A DNA stretch of 64,000 bases. Origin: Opeltia flavorubescens (lineage: Eukaryota > Ascomycota > Lecanoromycetes > Teloschistales > Teloschistaceae). This document shows, one piece after another, positions 24,234-36,267 of the stretch (positions within the stretch are counted from its first letter, which is position 1; every line of letters begins with the position of its first letter). Both the position numbers and the translations under genes were made by a program. Location of the stretch: NCBI GenBank assembly GCA_000442125.1, contig KE546975.1:434001-498000 (forward strand). Direction: 5' to 3'. The notes below the pieces were generated by a model. It was not told where the DNA came from and did no database searches. It saw only the letters and a program-made list of their open reading frames with translations.

Positions 24234-27200
24234 ATGTACCGCTATCCTATCTCCATCTTCAATTTCTTCATCTATGTCACCATCTTGCTGAGCAAGACGA
24301 CTCAGGCCCAGAGTCCGGACAAAGATACTGCGAATGCCCCATCCGCTGCAGGTGCAACGGCAGCTCCGCTACCCTCACAGACTAGCCCAGGAGTGATTGA
24401 AATTAGTGGAACAACTACTACGTTCCGTCCTATCTTCACTGTGCCAACGGAGGCTGATGTTGGTGAATCTTTGATTCCAAACATCAACGATCCCAATGCT
24501 ACAGACGCTCAAGCTGCTTGCCCTGGATATAATGCATTGAACGTGGAACGAACGGACCACGGGTTTACTGCAACCCTAAACCTGGCGGGACCAGCTTGTA
24601 ATGTATACGGTACCGACGTCGAAATCTTGAACTTGACGGTGGAGTATCAATCTACGGATCGCTTGTCCGTCCGAGTGATTCCGGCCTATATCGACAGCTC
24701 GAATAGCTCACATTTCATCCTACCAACAGAGCTGGTGCATCAACCTACAGTCGATGCCAATGCAGAGAGCTCTTCATTAACCAGCGATCTGGGTTTCGTC
24801 TGGAGCAACGATCCAACGTTCTCCTTCAGCGTCTTTCGGAAAAGTACAGGGGACATGCTCTTCTCCACCAAAGGAACCAAGCTTGTCTATGAAAACCAAT
24901 TCATTGAATTTGCCTCGACTTTGCCAGAGAATTACAACCTCTACGGCTTAGGGGAGAGCATACACGGGCTCAGACTCGGTAATAGTAGGTCTACCCAAAA
25001 GCAATCGCATCCAAAGCCGCCTAGAATATCTTATTCAATGCTACACCATAAGTTTTTCTATCCATCTCGGGCATAAAATGCCGTCTCTGGTCTCAGGCGC
25101 TGACCGTTGGGAACTCAGATTTCACTAAAACCATGTGGGCCGCTGATGTTGGCGATCCGATTGATCTCAATATCTATGGCTCTCATCCGTTCTACCTGGA
25201 CACCAGATATTACGGAGTTGATCCGTCAACAGGGGTTTTGACACTAGTGACGAGCAACCACACCAACACAACTACCGACTATGTCGCATACTCCCATGGC
25301 GTTTACAATAGAAATGCTCATGGCCAAGAGATACTCCTTCGGCCAACAAACATCACATGGCGTTTATTGGGGGGCAGCATTGACTTATATTTTTATGCTG
25401 GTCCAACCCAGCCAGACGTCACCACAGCGTTCCAGACAAGTGCAATTGGATTACCAGCATTGCAACAATACTTCACTTTTGGTTTCCACCAGTGCAGGTG
25501 GGGGTATGCTTCTTGGCCACAATTGCAAGAAGTGGTCGATAGTTATGAGCGTTTTGGTATACCCCTGGAGAACATTTGGGTAAGCCAAGCGCACTGGAGC
25601 AAGTGGCAAGTTTAGGCTAACGCTACACGCATAGACGGATATTGATTATATGAACCAAGTCAGTCACACTATCGTGGAGCGTATTGTTGCCTTTCCTTAC
25701 TGATCGTAGATATCAGTACCGCGACTTTGACAACGATCCCCTCAGATATAATTACACCGAAGGCAAGAATTTTCTATCGAATCTGCACGCAGGGGGAAGG
25801 CATTACATCCCAATTATTGACTCCGCCATTTACGTACCGAATCCTGAAAATGCTAGTGATGCGTATGTATATTCCGTTGGAGGCTGTATCAGAGCTGAAT
25901 TAATGATAGGTACCCAACCTTCAACCGCGGCAACGACACGCACTCTTTCTTGACTAATCCCGATGGCAGTCTCTACATTGGCTCTGTCTGGCCAGGATAT
26001 ACCGCGTTTCCGGACTGGCTTGGAAGCGGTGCTGGTCCATGGTGGTCAAATGAAATGGTTACGTGGCATAATCTCGTTGCTTTCGATGGTGCATGGATCG
26101 ATATGAGCGAGGTCTCGTCCTTCTGCGTGGGTTCGTGCGGAACCGGCAACATCACCATGAATCCAGTAATCTCTTTCATTCCAATCTCGATATGAAAAAG
26201 CTGAGTTCGAAATTATCTTAGGTACATCCCCCGTTCAGACTCCCTGGGGAACCTGGCGCGGTTATTTACGAGTATCCGGAGGGTTTCAATTTGACCAATG
26301 CGACCGAGGCGGCGTCTGCAGCTTCTGCATCCTCTAGTCAAGTGGCTGCTTCAAGTACTGCCGGTTCTTCTTCGACCATGCCTAACTACCTGAGGACGAC
26401 CCCTACCCCTGGCGTTCGAGATGTCAACTATCCACCCTATGTGATCAACAATGTTCAGGTATAAACGATTGTTCATCTACCAATGTGTTCTTACTAATTC
26501 GTGATTGCGTAGGGTGACCTGGCTGTTCATGCTGTCTCCCCAAACGCAACGCATGCCGATGGGACGGAGGAGTACGACGGTGAGTAATTCTCCGGGTGAT
26601 GGTTCTCCAAAGTAAAATATCGGATGAGTCCCAAGACATGTGCCCGTTCTTTCGATTTAGTCCATGAGGAAATACTGACTCCAAGACTTGCTTTAGTGCA
26701 CAACCTGTTCGGCTTTCAAATCCTCAATGCTACCTACAACGCTTTACTTGCTGCCATGCCTGGCAAACGTCCTTTTATCATTGGGAGGTCTACATTTTCA
26801 GGCGCCGGCAAATGGGCTGGACATTGGGGAGGTGACAACTACAGCCTTTGGGCTTACATGTTCTTCTCAATCCCTCAGGCGCTTAGCTTCTCTCTCTTCG
26901 GCATTCCAATGTTTGGGGTCGACACCTGTGGCTTCAACGGTAACTCGGATGAGGAACTCTGTAACCGCTGGATGCAACTCAGCGCGTTCTTCCCATTTTA
27001 CCGAAATCACAACACCCTCACCGCCAATCCTCAAGAAGCGTACGTCTGGGCCAGCGTCGCTGAAGCTTCACGCACTGCTATGAACATCCGCTATAGCATC
27101 CTCCCTTACATGTACACTCTCTTCTATCTCGCTCACAATACCGGCTCCACGGTCATGCGTGCCTTGNCCTGGGAATTTCCCAACGATCCGTCCCTCGCAG

Positions 27201-27826
27201 CAGCGGATCGCCAGTTCTTCCTAGGCCCAGCCATCCTAGTGACCCCTGTCCTTGCGCAAGGTGCTACCAACGTCTCTGGTGTCTTTCCTGGGGCGGGAGG
27301 GCTTGGAGAAGTCTACTATGACTGGTATACCCTTTCCGCTCAGGACGTCTCATCCCCACGTGCCAACATTACCATCGACGCTCCGCTTGGACACATTCCC
27401 GTATACCTACGGGGAGGATACGTCATCCCCACGCAGGAACCTGCTATGACAATCAGGGATGCGAGGAGAAACCCGTGGGGCGTGATAGCCGCGCTAAGCT
27501 TGGAAGGAACAGCGCAGGGGTCTTTGTACATTGACGATGGAGAGAGTGTAGTCCAAGAGAATGGAACGCTCTTTGTGGAATTCACGGCTAGCGGTAATGC
27601 ACTATATGCTAGTGCGAGGGGCACGTGGAATGATACTAATCCGCTGGCAAATGTCACGGTACTGGGGGTGCAGGAAAGTGTCAGTACTGTGAGCTTGAAT
27701 GGAGCGAGCGTGGATGAGGGGAATGTGCGATATAATGACACGAGCAAGGCATTGGTGGTGGATGGGTTGGGTGGATTGACGAGTGGCGGGGCTTGGAAAG
27801 AGGATTGGGTTTTGAGATGGAGTTGA
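24234..27826 (+). CDS. Secreted GH31 alpha-glucosidase
   Basis: Eight exons (24234-24984, 25119-25579, 25635-25658, 25717-25862, 25910-26165, 26222-26458, 26513-26579, 26697-27826) give 1023 aa. Residues 1-26 are a signal peptide ending in TQAQ; the ATG at 24234 sits in CACCATG. The GH31 N-terminal beta-sandwich contains YGLGESIHGLR and YGSHPFYLDTRY. In the catalytic barrel, the nucleophile is Asp about 525 in AWIDMSE and the acid/base Asp about 694 in HWGGDNYS; FGFHQCRWGY and the exon-3 DIDYM are also family marks. Many N-x-S/T sites fit secretion. It releases glucose from the non-reducing ends of maltose, starch oligomers or similar substrates. Exon 3 is only 24 nt. The last intron (26580-26696) belongs to the repeated intron family described separately. 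One N at 27167 affects a single codon. Confidence 0.93.
26580..26696 (+). repeat. Introner-like element, copy A (GH31 intron 7)
   Basis: A 117-bp intron, phase 1, GTGAGT..TTTAG, branch ACTGAC. It aligns end to end with introns at 50710-50825, 53622-53737 and (minus) 57977-58092. Shared blocks include GGATGAGTCC, AGACATGTG, TTCTTTC, TCCATGAG and CTGACTCCAAGA. Other introns of the same gene are 47-58 bp, except intron 1 (134 bp), which is unrelated. Confidence 0.85.
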
Positions 27827-28075
27827 GAGAAGAACAGAGGAAAGCCCTCGAGAGGAAGGCACATTATAATGATGATGACGATGATGATGTATATTTGGTC
27901 TCACCCAAAAGACCACGATGGATTTCTTACCACCCCTGTCATGCATACGACGCAATACGCCTTTTCCTATTTAGCCGTCCTTGAGCTCCCCTAAGTCATC
28001 CATTATACATCATACACGTCTTATACAATATATTGATTTCCAACCAATAAACCACCTACCAGATTCGTAAACCAG

Positions 28076-30601
28076 TTACTCCGTCTCTTCCTCCCACCTC
28101 TCCTTCTCAGCCTTCATCAATCGCTCCATAACCCCTTCCGCAAACACCGTACCCTTCCCTTTGAATTGCAAGCCCCCGCCCACCTCGCCATCGAAAACAG
28201 GACTGATCATATCCACCCACTTCTGTCTTCTCGCCATCAACTGCCTCGCCAAATCCCCAATCCCAGGCTTACTAACACCCACCGCATCACCGCCCGCGCC
28301 ATTCACGTTGGCGGGATGGGACCCTCCACCCGCACCGCCAGGCCTCTTGATATTCTTCTTCGATTTACCTAGCGTGCGCGTGCGTTTGAGATAAGCTTGC
28401 TGTACCTGTCCGTCCAAGTCGTCGAGAATGGTGCTGTATTCCTGATACGCCATCCGCTCGTTTGCAAATTCCAGGACCCTGGCTTTGCGGGCTCCGTTCT
28501 CAAGGGAGACCCGGCGGAGTTCCTCTTGCAGCATACGAAGTCGTTCTGCAACTTCGTCATCGTAGTGGGCATCATAGTCGGGCTCGCTGTTGTCCGGGGC
28601 CAGGAAACCAATGTAGCGGAGTTCTTGCTTGAGGCGGTCGTCGATGGTGGCGGCGTCCATTTTAATGTTACTATTGGCGGATTGGCGCCAAGACGGAAGG
28701 GAGGACTCAGGCATGTAAGTAGCAGGGGGGAGGGTGGTGGAAGGGGGTTTTGGTCCTGGCTGTTGGGAAGAGGGTTCATCGTTATTATTTTCGGTTGTTC
28801 CGTTCGTGTTGTCGCCATTCAGAACGCCATTAGACATAGGTACGTCACTGTTAGTGGTTGAATTGCCGTTTGATCTATTGTCGTCCGACGGAGAGGGACG
28901 GTTTTCAAACCGCATAGTTGAAAGGAGGCGGTTCAATAATGGGCCATTCGATATCTGGTCGGTCTCGGCGATATCGTCAGTCATTTGCTCGAGGTTACCG
29001 CGGGGTTGATTAGGAGGTAGTCTGTCCTTGTCGCTGTGATTGCTATCAAGGGAGAACTGGCCATCTTCTTCCGCCCAAATTTCAGTGTAATGTCGTTTCC
29101 CCCGTCGTGGCATTACGAACGGCGCGACCCGGTCACCCTTTGGTCGATCAGCATCTGGAATACAGTAACCTTGATGATTTAAACTTACACGCTCCTTCAA
29201 GAACGCCATATCTTCCTCTGTGAGAGGTCGGAGATAAGGGTCGATGTATGCTTGAAAAGTATTCGCATTGACTTGATTCGAAGGTTTTGCGTTGCTGAAG
29301 TCCTTGTCCGGTATGGTACCTGCGATAAGGTGACTTAAGTCGCTGTGGGGAAATTGAGCAACACTATAAATTTCGGCCTTCTCTAGGTCCGTCATGTCGT
29401 CGGTGACTTCACGAATATGGTAGATGGTGGGGTCATCAAATGTGGTGGGATCGGGACCGAATGTTTGGTATTGGGCAATACTAGCTGCTGGAGGAGGCTG
29501 ATGAGACTCGGTAGAGCTTGTTGAGGAAGCTCGAGATTTTCGCGGCGATTTTGGCTCTTCCGTTAGGCGTCCGTTCGTTGGGGATGGGGGCTGTGAGGTC
29601 GACGAAAGGGAGGATGAGCTGACTGCGTCAAGCTTTCGCTTCGGTGAAGATGTGCTTTCTTTAATGCTCTCGACGGGATCTAGCTTTGTGTCAGCAAGTT
29701 CGATCTTTGCCTTGCTCTCTTTCTCGATCGCTTGAAATATCTCCTCTAAAGTCTTTTTGCCGTGATAAGTATTTGCGAACGAGGCCCGACGAGACGAGCG
29801 AAGGCTTGAGCCAAGTAACGATGACCGCTCCATCTCACGACAAGGTAAAGAGAAGATGAATTCTACAGATGGGTGGTATAAGGGGGAAATGGGACGTCTC
29901 TACACGCTTACGCAAACAGACTGGGAAGAGGCTGAACAGGATATACCCGAATAGCTGTCAATCTTGCAGACAGAAGAGAATAGCCACTGCGAATGTCAAT
30001 ATAGTCTCAGTTACTAACCTTGTGGTGAAAGACCCAGTCCGTCCTGCCTCGCCACTCCATGAGCGCCGACTGCCAAGGGTCGCTCCTCCCGGACACTACT
30101 TCGCTCTTTCTTCACCTTTTTAGTCTTGAGACTCTTCCGACCTCTTACTTCCTCGTCCTCGGCCACCCTTTTCAAGCTTGCCTTCTCTTTCTCTTTCTCT
30201 TTTTCTCTCTCCTTTTCCTCTCTATCGCGATTCTCACGCTCCAGCCGGTGGTCATCCTCGACTCGTTCTTTCCGCCGCTTGGAGAGCTCCCGCATACCTC
30301 CATCACAAGTTGTCCCTCTTTCCTCGGCCAGCTGACCTAGCATTTTCAAATTATCGACCATGGAATTCAGGCTAGCAGGATCAGGAATACCCTGACCGCC
30401 ACCATGCTGGTTGAGTAAATGCTCATATGTGACATTGACCGGAACCATAAGATTGCTCAGATCAATATTAAGATAAGCAGTGTGCGAAGGGTTGTTTGAG
30501 CTGATGGGTATGCTAATGTTGGAGATTGGAGTGGTGTTTCGACTTCGAGAGCGGCGGCCATCGCGGCTTTTGGCCTTGCCGGTTCCACTCAATTGTGGCA
30601 T
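28076..30601 (-). CDS. NGG1: Ngg1/Ada3, SAGA histone acetyltransferase complex subunit
   Basis: Minus-strand exons 30019-30601, 29189-29862 and 28076-29137 give 772 aa. The N-terminal region has SRSRNTTP, a conserved helical stretch (MVPVNVTYEHLL, LKMLGQLAEE), then MRELSKRRKERV and a charged coiled-coil-like block. The middle is Ser-rich; FGPDPTTFDDPTIYHIREV and FSNAKPSNQVNANTF are family landmarks. The C-terminal Ada3 domain includes LKQELRYIGFL, DDEVAERLRMLQEELR and LARQLMARRQKWV. Ngg1 links Gcn5 and Ada2 in SAGA/ADA for nucleosome acetylation. Two points on structure: the 51-bp intron at 29138-29188 has no stop and is a multiple of three, so it hides in the open frame; removing it restores LKERGDRVAPF. 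The first intron (156 bp) is long and its acceptor is less certain. Confidence 0.87.
29138..29188 (-). other. In-frame 51-bp intron hidden in the NGG1 open frame
   Basis: The segment starts GTAAGT, has a GCTGAT branch 13 bases before AAG, and encodes 17 residues (VSLNHQGYC..) that interrupt a normally continuous LKER-GDRV stretch. An ORF-only annotation would wrongly translate it. Retention would leave the frame intact. Confidence 0.75.
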
Positions 30602-31293
30602 CCTCAAGTCGATTTCCAGATGTTTTTAAGGAATCATCAAGTGGAAAAATAAAGTCAGTGAACTTTGACGTACAAACGAATCGGATTTGATCGAGATGAT
30701 TCAGTTTTGAGTTTGAGTGTTGTCTTACTGACTCGGAATAGATGAGGATGGATGGAGAGAGGAGAGAGAGAGAAAAGCGGGAAGGTTATGTGATCAGATA
30801 TGGTGGGAACTTGCTCATATTGTGCTTGGTTAGCCGCCCACTGCAACGGTAAGATCCGACAAATGTCTCGCTAGGATCGGCATTTGGTAGGAGGCAGAAA
30901 GCTGAACAGTTCTAATGTTCAGATGCGTAGTTTCGTTGATTGCAAAGCTGATTGGAGAAGAAAATTGAAGATGGAAATAGAGTAGACACAGCTGGAGGAT
31001 AGCTGGGATCCAAGCTGGCTAGGCGATACGGGTTAATCGGGTGTATCCTTATCAGGAACAAGCATTGGATTGACACACGCCGCCACCAGAGAACGCATGA
31101 CGGCTCCGACGGCGTTCCACGTATGTCCCTGTACTCCACCGCGCTCATGCTGTGTTCATTCGGACACCAACGGTTCGTTGCATACACTCGTTCCATTTCC
31201 AAGCACCCTCCCGCCTGATTTGGGTATTCAACTCGAATTATGCGGTATTGGTGTTGATTGTGTAACCTGAGCATTGCGCTCATCTCTATTGCC
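30602..31293. promoter_or_regulatory. Divergent promoter, NGG1 / RING-H2 gene
   Basis: About 690 bp between two head-to-head starts. A purine tract of GAGAGAG type lies around 30755-30777, on the NGG1 side. No other motif was recognised and no gene fits here. Confidence 0.4.
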
Positions 31294-33287
31294 ATGGGTA
31301 CCTATCATCCGTATCACCTTCGGCCGACACACATCTGATCTGCTTTTAGCTGCTTCTTCTATCGAAGCACTTGTCGTTGTCTATGACGATGTCGGTCGTC
31401 CGAGAAGAGTCAATGTATTGATCCCTCACCGCTCAACGTCCTTGTCCTAGACTAATACTTCGTCGTTCTTCAGTCCCCGATAGCATACGAGCGAACTATC
31501 AACGACGGTATCCGAGTCTTGTCAGGCCATACCGACGGCAACACCGACGTGGAAGGATTCCTCTATTTCCCTGATCTGCCAGATGGCAGTTCATGCATCA
31601 ATGAGACGTCCCAGTATATACCACAGAATGTAACGAGGAGGGCCGATGTGCCGGAACGGTTTGACAGCCCACCATTGGTTGCGTTGGCACCTTGGACCTC
31701 TCCCCACTGCGTTCTATCTCTGCTCGCCGCCGTCCAGAATACCGTTACCGCCTTCATTTTCTATCTGCCGGACGACTCTATTGGTATGCCTCCAGAGGTC
31801 AATGATCCTAAATGGAACCTTGGTGATGGCGGGAGCTGGAAAACGAAGAACAAATATCCCGTTTACGCCATCGCTGGGTCATTCGGAGCATCCATCATGG
31901 ATCAGCTTGGGCTGTATTCTGGCGCGCTGCGGGACGCTCCGAATGGCACTTTGCTTCAGGATCGATACGACGCCGGCTACAACGCGCGTATGTATGCTCT
32001 CGTCGAGCTCTTGGAAAGAACATCTTTACCGAGTCTCTGGGCTTTCCTACTTATCGTACTTGGCATTGTTATATCTTTAATCGGAATAACCTCGTGTATC
32101 ATGCACTTATACCAGCGTCGAAAGCGGAATGCTCTGCGTCGGCGCATCCTTCGTGGAGAGGTGGACCTGGAACGGCTTGGGATCAAAAGATTGACCGTAC
32201 CGCAAGAAGCCATTGACCTACTACCACAAGTCGTCTACAGCCCGTCAGAGAAGGACCTTCTCGACCGACCAAAAGATCACATCACAGCCCAATCCGATTT
32301 CCCAGCTCAAGAACCCGATACGGACAAGAGCAACGCAGAGTCAAGCACACCTCTTCCCGCAACCGCCGAATCTCAAGAACCGACTATATCACAAACAACC
32401 ATTACAGCACCCTCGTCAACAGGCCCTCCGACCCTCTCACCACCCGCTACTATTAGGCCTATTCCAAATCAAGGAGGCCTCCGCACCGCCTATGCTCAAT
32501 TCACCTGCCCCATCTGCCTTGATGACTTCATTCCTAATACCACTATCGTCCGCTCTCTCCCTTGTCAACATATTTACCACCCTGAATGCATCGATCCCTT
32601 CCTCCTCCGCAACTCATCCCTCTGCCCCGTCTGTAAATCCAAAGTGCTTCCCAAAGGCTACTGCCCTGCCACCATTACCAACGCCATGGTCCGTCGTGAG
32701 CGCCAGCAGCGGAGGAACAGAGATCGAGTGCGCAGGATTAGGGGAGAGCAAGCGGCCGCTGAACTACCGGTTGCAGCTCTGGTAGAGCCAAGGGGAAACC
32801 GGTTGCTGGCTGTGCAAGGGAGAATGGCGAGCTTCCAACGGCAGTTTGGCAGAGGGCGTCGATCGGCAGGTGTCTCTCAGCAAAATCAGACTCCGGCAGG
32901 ACCTCCGCTCACGGCTGCTCCGGCGCCGGTGGAGATGAGTGATTTTGAAAGGGAGGCACCATTTGGTACCTCTACAGTTTCTGCCACCGCGCCGCCGTCA
33001 TCAGGTACTCCGACTGTGGTGCTTTCCCCTCCTCCGCCAATTGAGCAGCGATCCGAGCAATCTAGTTCGCCGGTGGCAGCAGCAAACACTCGCAGCGAAC
33101 GGGCGAGGAGGAGAGCTAGTCAATTCTTGCGGGAGCAGGAACCGACGGCGGAAGAGCAGGAGAGGGAACGGTGGGCCAGGCTGCCTCGATGTATGATTTT
33201 CTAAACCCCTCTATCCGTCAGTCATATAATACTGACAATCTTGATGTAGGGCGCAAAGCCATCAAGTCCGTCTTTCCCGGCTTTTGA
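31294..33287 (+). CDS. Membrane RING-H2 E3 ubiquitin ligase (PA-TM-RING-like)
   Basis: Exons 31294-31297, 31350-31414, 31474-33190 and 33250-33287 give 607 aa. The N-terminal part (about 1-200) resembles a protease-associated-type lumenal domain with several N-glycosylation sites. One membrane segment lies near 210-235 (FLLIVLGIVISLIGI). After a disordered linker the RING-H2 finger sits near 367-409: CPIC, then C-x-H-x2-H in LPCQHIYHPEC, then CPVC, giving C3H2C3. A basic segment with many Arg and a disordered tail follow, ending KSVFPGF. Such proteins ubiquitinate membrane or endosomal cargo. The first coding exon is just ATGG, in GCCATGG context; splicing at GTACCT to TTTTAG gives MAASSIEALVV in frame. 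This leaves no signal peptide, so the true N terminus could differ. Confidence 0.8.
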
Positions 33288-33756
33288 ATGTCTCGTCACA
33301 TTGCGTTGGGAAGGAAATTTGTAGTATACAGCTGGTTGTATTGTCTCGTGTTCTCAATGTTGGATTGGATTGGCAGCGCTGGCGTTGGCTGGAATCGAGG
33401 GACATGAAAGATGTAAGACTTCAGGCACTTAAGGAGGATGGCAATCTATATATGAGGCGCCATTGTATCTCTTCTGTGCCAGCAATGGATTGTATATAAC
33501 GCAACGTGGTATAGAAGGACCAAGCATTGGTTTTGCATTTCATTTGATCTTACTTGACAGAGCCCAGGGGTATCTATGAGTCATCCTACACATCAAAAGC
33601 TTCGAGTTGCCCTTCCAATTCGTAAGCCCCAAAACTCCTTTTCCTCCAGCCATCATCATGTAAGTATTGGCCTGCCAATGCTTTCAAAGTTCCCTATGCC
33701 CAGATCTAAATTCCAAGGTGATTTCTCTCCGCAGCAAGAACGCCATCTAGTGATCA
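33288..33756. other. Convergent 3' flanks of RING-H2 and Trk genes
   Basis: About 470 bp between facing stop codons. It holds both 3' UTRs. The short frame at 33576-33806 runs into the Trk 3' end and is not supported. Confidence 0.4.
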
Positions 33757-36267
33757 TTACACCCTCTCCGCAGCAGACACCCTCGTCGAACTCCGTTCCA
33801 TCCTAATCAGTGCATCTTCCTCCTCTGCTGCCGCCAAATGTTCCCCTGGTAACAACACGGCCCTATCGATCGTAACGGGCAAACCTCTATGCCGTCCACG
33901 GATCATTACCGCACATAGAATTAATTTACTCAACTTGTGCCAATCACCCGCGAAGCTGTAAGCTTGTGTTGGTAATCCTACCGATAGGCCGACAGTTCCA
34001 TACGCGGAGATCACCTCGAAAATGATATTGAAGACGGAGTAGGTGACGGGATCCTTCTCAAACGACGAGGTCTCTGTGATCGTGATGAAGAGAATGGCGA
34101 GGACAACCCACCAGAGATCGTGAGCGAGCTGGGCGCGGAGTTGTTGCCGGACGAAATAACCTCTCGTCTCTGTGGTGGCCGGTTTGGACGAGGCACCTTG
34201 TGCCGCGACAGTCATGCGGCGTTTAATGCCCGTGATGAGAGCGTCCTTCTTGTTGGTCGTGGATGTTGAGGTCTGTTGTAATTCTGCGCCGTCCGAGGTG
34301 GCGGTCAGTGAGCTCTCGGAAGGCTCACTGGAGTAGATGTCGAGGCTGCGTTCTTCATAGACATTGCTATTGCGCATGGTAATGACGACGGGGTATACGG
34401 AGATGTACATCATGATTACGTAGAGGATTAGGAGCCCGATACGAAGGTTGAGGATTGCCACAACGTAGAAGCCGCCAGAGCGCACGGCAAGAGATTGGAA
34501 GAGTCCATCGAGGGTACGAGTGCCAGCTGAAAGGTTGCTGTAGACGGCTTCGTTGCCTATCTGTAGAGATGAGTCAGTTTTAGGAATCATTTGATGCCCT
34601 TAATTCACGCATTACGAACATTCAGAATTTCGAAGGCTATCCAATCTATGCCATTCAAGCCAAGCAGGGTTGCAAGTAGCCACCATGTATGTCTCGACGG
34701 GAAGAGATTAGTGTAGCATCTCCTAGGATGATCGAGCAGGAAACGAAGTGTGACTCTGTATTCAATCGACTTCTCGTTCTCGGGAAGAAATCGCAATAGA
34801 TTCCAGATGGTCCAAAGGATCAGCCTTAGGAATACGGGGTAGCTGCAGTGGCTATCAGTACATTGATGCGCGAAGCCGATGAACCACAGCCTACCAGGTG
34901 TTGCCAGCCAATATCAAGAGACCAACGGTTAGTAGCACGTAACGGGAGGTTTGGAAAGCAACCATGTTGGCGTCAAGCAGGCTCATTCCTGAATTATTGA
35001 AACCAGAGACTGCGTTGAATGCTCCGACCCACCTTGATCATCATTTAGCATCTTCACTACTTTGGCATTGAGGTTCAAAATACCCACCATGGATTTAAAC
35101 CGTTGTCCTCGGTCAAAATTTGACCGTTCTTTTCTATCCATGCAGCCAGGCCGATGCAACCGAGAAACTGCCAGGCAAAGAAGTACAATGGTACCACAAT
35201 GATCAATATCTCAAGCGCTCGATATTCGACCCCGCCCAGTCGTTCGCGATCGGCAAGGCTGAGGTTTGAGAAGTGGGAATTCCTGCCAATGATGCCAGGG
35301 ATTGAGAAGCGATGCATCAAGTCAGCCTTATTAATGTTCTCGTAGTGTTCCTTTATAGGACTGAGCAGGTTTTCAGGACGTGTAATACGACTAGGATGAT
35401 TAAGAATATCATGTCTTGCTCCGACGCCCTGCATTGAAAGTATCCTTGCAAGAGGGGCGACTTTCAAAGCCGGCGCTGAAGTCTGAGAAAAGGTGACACC
35501 TCTCTTTCGTGTTGTTCCGTTTGGCAACTCAACATGCTCATCATTCTTGTCTTCTTGGGTCGTGTCGCTGTCGGTATTTGTGCCAGCTGTCAACGGCTTA
35601 TGTCTTGTAGCGATTTCATGATCATCCTCTTCAGCAATTGGCGAGATTCTGCTTCCCATCTCCAGATCTTTGCTCTCGATGCCCTCCTTCGCCTGTGGTA
35701 CATTTCTCCTGTGCCTGCCCCTTAGTTCACCATTGCCAGCGTCAAGACCGGTTGGTTTCGTGGACACTGAGTTTGAACGTCGGAATGTCATCTTCCTGCG
35801 CAGAGAGCCCCATTCTTTCTGTTTCCGTTTCTCTTCCTCGACGATTCTCTTGAAACGACGTTCAAATGCCTTCAACCGGACAAAAACGACGGCGATGGAT
35901 ACGAGAATGCTTGATCCCAGAATGATCAAGAGGAAGAGGACGAACTGCTGGAAGGTATTGATTTCGGACAGGTTGACAGTGTTCAAGCCGGTTAAGGTCA
36001 TGGCACTGACGACAAGAAAGAGAGAGTCCACGTAGCTGATACTCTTTGCGGGCGTTGAAGAGCCCCAAAAAATGAGGCTCGCCAAGAGAGAGACTCCAAT
36101 GAAGTAGGCATAGTGAAGAGTGATAAAGTTGATGGGGGGAAGTTGACTGGTGATAAAAGCTAAAGAATGTGATATGGGTTGTGGGAGGTGGAAGCGTTGC
36201 TTCTTTTCTGCCTATCATCAGAGGCGTACAACAGACGACATGAGGACGATTGCAATTCACCAGTCAT
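33757..36267 (-). CDS. Trk-type potassium transporter
   Basis: Minus-strand exons 36261-36267, 35088-36207, 34895-35032, 34616-34842 and 33757-34556 give 763 aa. Paired membrane-loop-membrane units are visible: LFLVVSAMTLTGLNTV (first selectivity loop), a 200-residue hydrophilic cytoplasmic insert, then NPWWVGAFNAVSGFNNSGMS (second loop), DGLFQSLAVRSGGFYVV (third) and VISAYGTVGLSVGLP (fourth). The insert and the VYEERSLDIY motif are typical of fungal Trk1/Trk2. It imports potassium at the plasma membrane, driven by the membrane potential. It is shorter than yeast Trk1 because the hydrophilic loop is smaller. The first coding exon is seven bases (ATGACTG), joined by a 53-bp intron with a CTGAT branch; this makes the start less certain than the rest. 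Confidence 0.9.
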
